59,994 bases of DNA from Microseira wollei NIES-4236 (lineage in GTDB: Bacteria; Cyanobacteriota; Cyanobacteriia; Cyanobacteriales; Aerosakkonemataceae): assembly GCF_020521235.1 (NCBI RefSeq), contig NZ_BLAY01000044.1, forward strand, positions 1-59,994. Reading direction: 5' to 3'. A model generated the notes under the pieces. That model was given only the letters and a program-made list of their open reading frames with translations, had not been told where the DNA came from and ran no database searches. Of the stretch, positions 56,703 to 59,994 are shown piece after piece; position 1 is the first letter of the stretch; every line of letters starts with the position of its first letter. Position numbers and translations under genes: made by a program.

Positions 56703-57038
56703 GGTAAGAAACCACTCGTGGCTCGTTTTGGTGGTCTATCGCTAAAACGTAACCCAAAAGCAACCATTCCAGACCTGCCCTTGACCCGAAAGCCGCCAGA
56801 AACAAACGAGCTGATAAAACGGCTCCTTGCGGACGAGTGTGAGGTCTGTGGGGCGAAAGGTGACATTGAAGTTCACCACGTTCGCGCTCTCAAAGACCTC
56901 AAGGTAAAGGGAAGGAAGTCTAAACCGCTCTGGATGCAGATTATGTCTGCACGCAGACGGAAGACTTTGATCGTTTGTCGCCAATGCCATGACGCCATCC
57001 ATGCTGGCAAACCTATTTTTAGGCACATCACGGAATAG
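56703..57038 (+). pseudogene. C-terminal fragment of group II maturase (HNH endonuclease)
   Basis: It begins mid-protein at GKKPLVARFGGLSLKRN and carries the HNH zinc domain: CEVCGAKGDIEVHHVRALKD and LIVCRQCHDAIHAG. The RT and X domains are absent. The endonuclease domain itself looks intact. Confidence 0.88.
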
Positions 57039-57048
57039 GAATACTGGA

Positions 57049-57083
57049 GAGCCGTGTGCCTGGAAATCTCGCAAGCACGGTTC
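57049..57083 (+). ncRNA. Group II intron C domain V, slightly decayed
   Basis: GAGCCGTG pairs with CACGGTTC and a GAAA loop is present. The upper stem TGCCTG/TCTCGCA has one extra base and mismatches relative to the canonical 34-nt form. Confidence 0.75.
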
Positions 57084-57141
57084 ACCAGGGGGCTAGTCGG
57101 AAAAGGAGCCATAGGGAGACCTGGCTGGCTAGCTACCCACT

Positions 57142-57243
57142 TTTGACCGCATCAACCATAAAGCCCTACTCCAGAAACTAAATCAAAAAGGAAAAGTCAG
57201 GCAACAGATTAAAGCTTGGGTGAACTACCACACACTGCCCTAG
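57142..57243 (+). pseudogene. RT fragment of a further group II intron (D)
   Basis: Immediately after intron C the frame reads FDRINHKALLQKLNQKGKVR then QQIKAWVN, homologous to FDQIDHKKLLKKLNKSPTIN-RQIQAWLK of the intron B maturase. The upstream DISKC half is missing and the reading ends in the hairpin sequence of a tnpB element. Confidence 0.82.
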
Positions 57244-57246
57244 CGG

Positions 57247-59063
57247 GTAACCGTTCAGGGGGTGCGCCTGCGGCGCACCCCCTGAAGAGAAATTTGAGCA
57301 ACGATATTTTTCAGATCTGCGTGCAAGCCAACAAGAACATCAGCACAAAATCTCGTGACTATTGAACCAATTTCCTTACCTCACTTATTGTGAATAAAGG
57401 ATTAACTATATAAAGCTAGATTAAAAGTTCAAGGAGCATTTTCACGAGTATTTGACTTCTGGAAGTAAAGAAGGAGCAGATTTACCTTCACGAGCATTTG
57501 TAACAGCAGTTGTCATAAACTCCAAAATATTACGTTGTTGAGATTTAAGGGTAGTAACTACAGTCAACATTCGTGCCACAAAAGTACTACCTGCTAAAGT
57601 TTGGGTACCAAAACTGGTACGCCGCCATATCACAGCTGGACGAATAGCTCTTTCTGCGGCATTGTTGGTTGGCTCAACACCAGGAGTGGTCACAAATAAC
57701 CACATTGCACTCTCAACCGATAGCAATTGACGGCAAGTACGAACCGTTTTAGCCAAAGGGGTTTTCTCCTTCGACGTAATTTCGTAGTCGGCAGCTTGTT
57801 GTAACAGTGATATTATTTGATGACGAATCGGTTTGACTAATTCGACAAAATCACCACAAGCTAGAGTTCCATCCCTGACCCTGTGCCACAACTCGAATAA
57901 GTTTTCTTGTTGTTGGACTAATTGCGTTCCTAATTCTTTAGATACCCCAGGACGTTCAGAGATTTTAATAAATTCTCTGCTCAGATGTGCCCAACATAAT
58001 TGCCGACGTTCTATGTCTACCCAGTTGTACGCACCATGCCTATCCGAAGTTAAAATTCCGCCAAAATCCTCACCCAGAAGATTTTTAGCAGCAGTAGTAC
58101 AACGAGTCAGTGCAATCTCAAAAAACGTCACTAGGGGGGTGACCGCTACCCACAACCAAGCTTGTCTTTGTTGTGGGTTCCCACCGTCAATATTAGCTTG
58201 ATTGAAGCTGGTTTCATCCGCTGCGACAATTTCTTGTTGCTGGATATAAAGTTTGGCTTCATCTACACAATCAGCTACTGCATTACTGGCTTCTAGCCTC
58301 AGTTTGTTTACTGTTCCCAAGCATATTGAGATTCCAAACAAGTCTGCTTTAGCGCTTTGTACCATCCGGTGGCTGTTACGGTATACTCCACTCAGTAGTG
58401 CTACCGTAGCTACAACTCTCTCACCGTATCCACTTGGGTTTACATCCTCTGGCAGGTTGGCGCGAGTGGAAGTTCCGCATCGTTCACAGGTCAATTTGTG
58501 CAGGCGATGTTCGATGACTATTGGTTCAATGGGTGGAATCTCAACTATTTGGTGGCGATATGGGTCTTTGTCTTCTCCAAACAGCCTTTCTCCACAACAT
58601 GAGCATTTTACGGGATGATGCTCTATGACTGTCGTACATTTTTCGATTGGGTATAAGTTCCGGCTTTGGCCTTCATGTCCTGGCTGACCGCCCCTTTTTT
58701 TTCCAGTCTTTTTTTTTTATTTGTGACTAAATCCTGGCGGGTCACTTGAGGGTGGGGATGAGGATTTTTTTGATGTTTTATTGACTTTTTCTACTAATTG
58801 CTGTTGCGCTTCGACTAATTCAATAGCCTGTTTTTCTAATGTCTCAATGCGCTGCGCCATTAACTCCACCATTTTTTTGACGCTGGCTGGAGTTTTTTCC
58901 CAATCATCACGAGGTATCTGCTCTATTATTTTGGGGCTGTGTACTTCCATGAGTCTTACATTACCAGATTTTGGTTCCTATTTTTGACGCCCGTCTTTTT
59001 CCCCAAATTCTTTACAACTCCTCTTGGGGTGGTGCGCCGCAGGCGCACCCCCTGAACGGTTAC
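57247..59063. mobile_element. IS66-type element 3 with 8-bp target duplication
   Basis: The ends GTAACCGTTCAGGGGGTG and inverted copy bound 1817 bp. CCTAGCGG is duplicated at 57239-57246 and 59064-59071. Joining the flanks restores a fold-back CCACACACTG..CAGTGTGTGG that closes the 3' end of a tnpB gene. The insertion is therefore clean and relatively recent. Confidence 0.95.
57442..58950 (-). pseudogene. IS66-family transposase (element 3), broken near its N-terminus
   Basis: ATG 58950 opens MEVHSPKIIEQIPRDDWEKT with the coiled coil but ends at PPGFSHK-stop (58717) beside A-runs. A shifted frame resumes GGQPGHEGQSRNLYPIEKC and stays open to 57442. It includes the zinc finger CSCCG/CERCG and the DDE residues in VAADETSFNQANIDGG, GGILTSDRHGAY and NNAAERAIRPAV. 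Except for the N-terminal lesion the protein is complete, making it the best-preserved of the three. Confidence 0.92.
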
Positions 59064-59870
59064 CCTAGCGGGTCAGTGTGTGGCTCTCTCAAATCCCGTA
59101 GAGATCTGAGAACTACCATCGCGGTACTACTCGTTAGCGACACTTTGATCTTCCCGCTACGGCTGTTTATCGTCAGGAACAGTCCCAGCCCGACGCGCTT
59201 GATATTAATCGCGGCGTTAATGTCGCGATCTACCAGCAATTGTGCAATTTCATCCCAGTATTCGCGGATATTGCAATCGGTGAATACTTTTTCGTCTCGG
59301 TACGAAAGAAATTGAGAGGTGTGATTTGGACGGACACCGACTACCTTAGCCCCAGCTTTTCCGGCTATGTATTCCAAGGTTTTGAAGAATGCTCCTATTG
59401 CGGCATCATTCCAAGATTTGTTAAGTCCAGACGAAGCCGCTTGACCATTGGGAAGGCATTTCCCGTCTTCATCCTGCTTGGCTTTGTTTCGTTTGGTCAG
59501 ATTTTTGAGGTCTAGATCCTCATGAAAAAATACCTTCTTACCCGTTCTCACAACTTTGTGAGCCGTTTTGAAGGCGTGATCCTGGCGATATCTAGCAATC
59601 CGTTGATGAATTCGTGCTTCACGTTTCGCTAGGAGAGCGACGACGATTGCTCCCTTGCTTTCTAGCAGATTTGCGCTTAGAAACGTTTGCAAGCTTCGAT
59701 TGAGTCTTTCTGAACGACTTGAGGGACGGTAGTTTTTGACCGTCTGAAAGTGCCAGAAAATCATCTTCATGCAGTACCGCATCCATACCCGTCGAATTGT
59801 CCCACGTTGGCACAATTTCATCAGGCATGAAATTTGGAACCATTGAATCTTCAATGCAGAGATTAACGTA
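59060..59870 (-). pseudogene. tnpB: tnpB lacking a zinc ribbon, frameshifted and interrupted by a group II intron
   Basis: The frame from the intron junction (about 59870) reads YVNLCIEDSMVPNFMPDEIV with RuvC-I Asp in STGMDAVLHEDDF, up to about 59640. A shift gives LAKREARIHQRIARYRQDHA and RuvC-II Glu in VFFHEDLDLKNLTK. RuvC-III Asp is in LLVDRDINAAINIK. Where most TnpBs have two CxxC pairs it reads PNHTSQFLSYRDEKVFTDCN. The 5' exon lies beyond the window. The 3' end contains the IS66 target site. Confidence 0.82.
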
Positions 59871-59994
59871 GTCGGGTAAGGGAGAGCAAGTCGCCTTGTC
59901 TCCCTCCCCTAAGAACCGAACGTGACACTTTCGCATCATTCGGCTCAAGCTCCTGCAAGCTCAACATTTAGACCCTTTCCATGTACCTGTTTAT
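59871..59994 (-). mobile_element. Group II intron E, 3' end (domains V and VI) at the window edge
   Basis: Domain V lies at 59946-59913. It has GAGCCGAA/TTCGGTTC, stem TGATGC/GTGTCA, a GAAA tetraloop and a CG bulge, a canonical 34 nt. Domain VI follows (GGGAGACAAG..CTTGCTCTCCC) and ends TTACCCGAC at 59871. The remainder lies outside the window. It interrupts tnpB ahead of RuvC-I. Confidence 0.85.

Larger units (their letters stand above)
56703..57140 (+). mobile_element. Group II intron C, 3' fragment
   Basis: It has only the end of the maturase ORF, domain V (57049-57083) and domain VI ending CTACCCAC at about 57140. Its 5' part is cut off by the tnpB element. The 3' flank is another intron's RT coding sequence, so this intron had inserted into an intron. 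Confidence 0.8.

Overview
The window reads as chromosome of a filamentous cyanobacterium, most likely a non-heterocystous Oscillatoriales/Microcoleus-type genome. The supporting signs are frequent GCGATCGC (HIP1) octamers, cyanobacterial gene families (HetZ, TPR-CHAT, two-partner-secretion haemagglutinin, 14-blade WD40 NTPase, LarC, WGxxGxxG anchor protein), and very many short dispersed repeats, including heptamer strings of the GCTAATG/GCAATTA type. The genus is inference; no rRNA is present.

Layout. 1-530 is a tandem palindromic repeat. 0.6-7.8 kb carries a secreted TPR-CHAT protease-like protein and a filamentous-haemagglutinin-type exoprotein, separated by a RAYT transposase with its own inverted REP-like ends. 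7.8-16.9 kb is housekeeping: class V aminotransferase, trpC, lpdA, a SpoU-type RNA methyltransferase, tRNA-Leu(CAG), murA, and an M48 peptidase whose 3' end overlaps tRNA-Leu(CAA). 17-23 kb holds an unknown helical protein, a flippase-like membrane protein, a small anchor protein, an 11-unit 52-bp tandem array and two paralogous lipoproteins. 23.3-25.3 kb is a decayed subtilase. 26-32.6 kb holds larC, a YciO/Sua5 protein, hetZ, a damaged IS605-type element and a PHP phosphoesterase. 33.6-39.4 kb holds two RTX/cadherin-like Ca-binding exoproteins, one translationally coupled to a TIGR03032-like/GNAT protein; a relic between them shows how the pair duplicated. 39.9-45.5 kb holds two convergent AAA-like NTPases, one with a vMAP-type N-terminus and one fused to 14 WD40 repeats.

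45.6-60 kb is an accessory scrapyard of nested mobile DNA: three IS66 copies, at least four group II intron pieces with broken maturases, three tnpB relics and a small RHH-like regulator. Nearly every mobile ORF carries a frameshift or stop. Nesting order can be read from target duplications and interrupted frames.

The most interesting structural signals are: a five-copy MITE-like family with intact 5-6 bp target duplications; palindromic elements sharing flanks but not cores; dispersed repeats captured in frame inside LarC and inside a GNAT protein; the tRNA/CDS overlap; and a clean 371-bp non-coding insertion in a maturase gene. No CRISPR array and no complete new defence operon could be supported.
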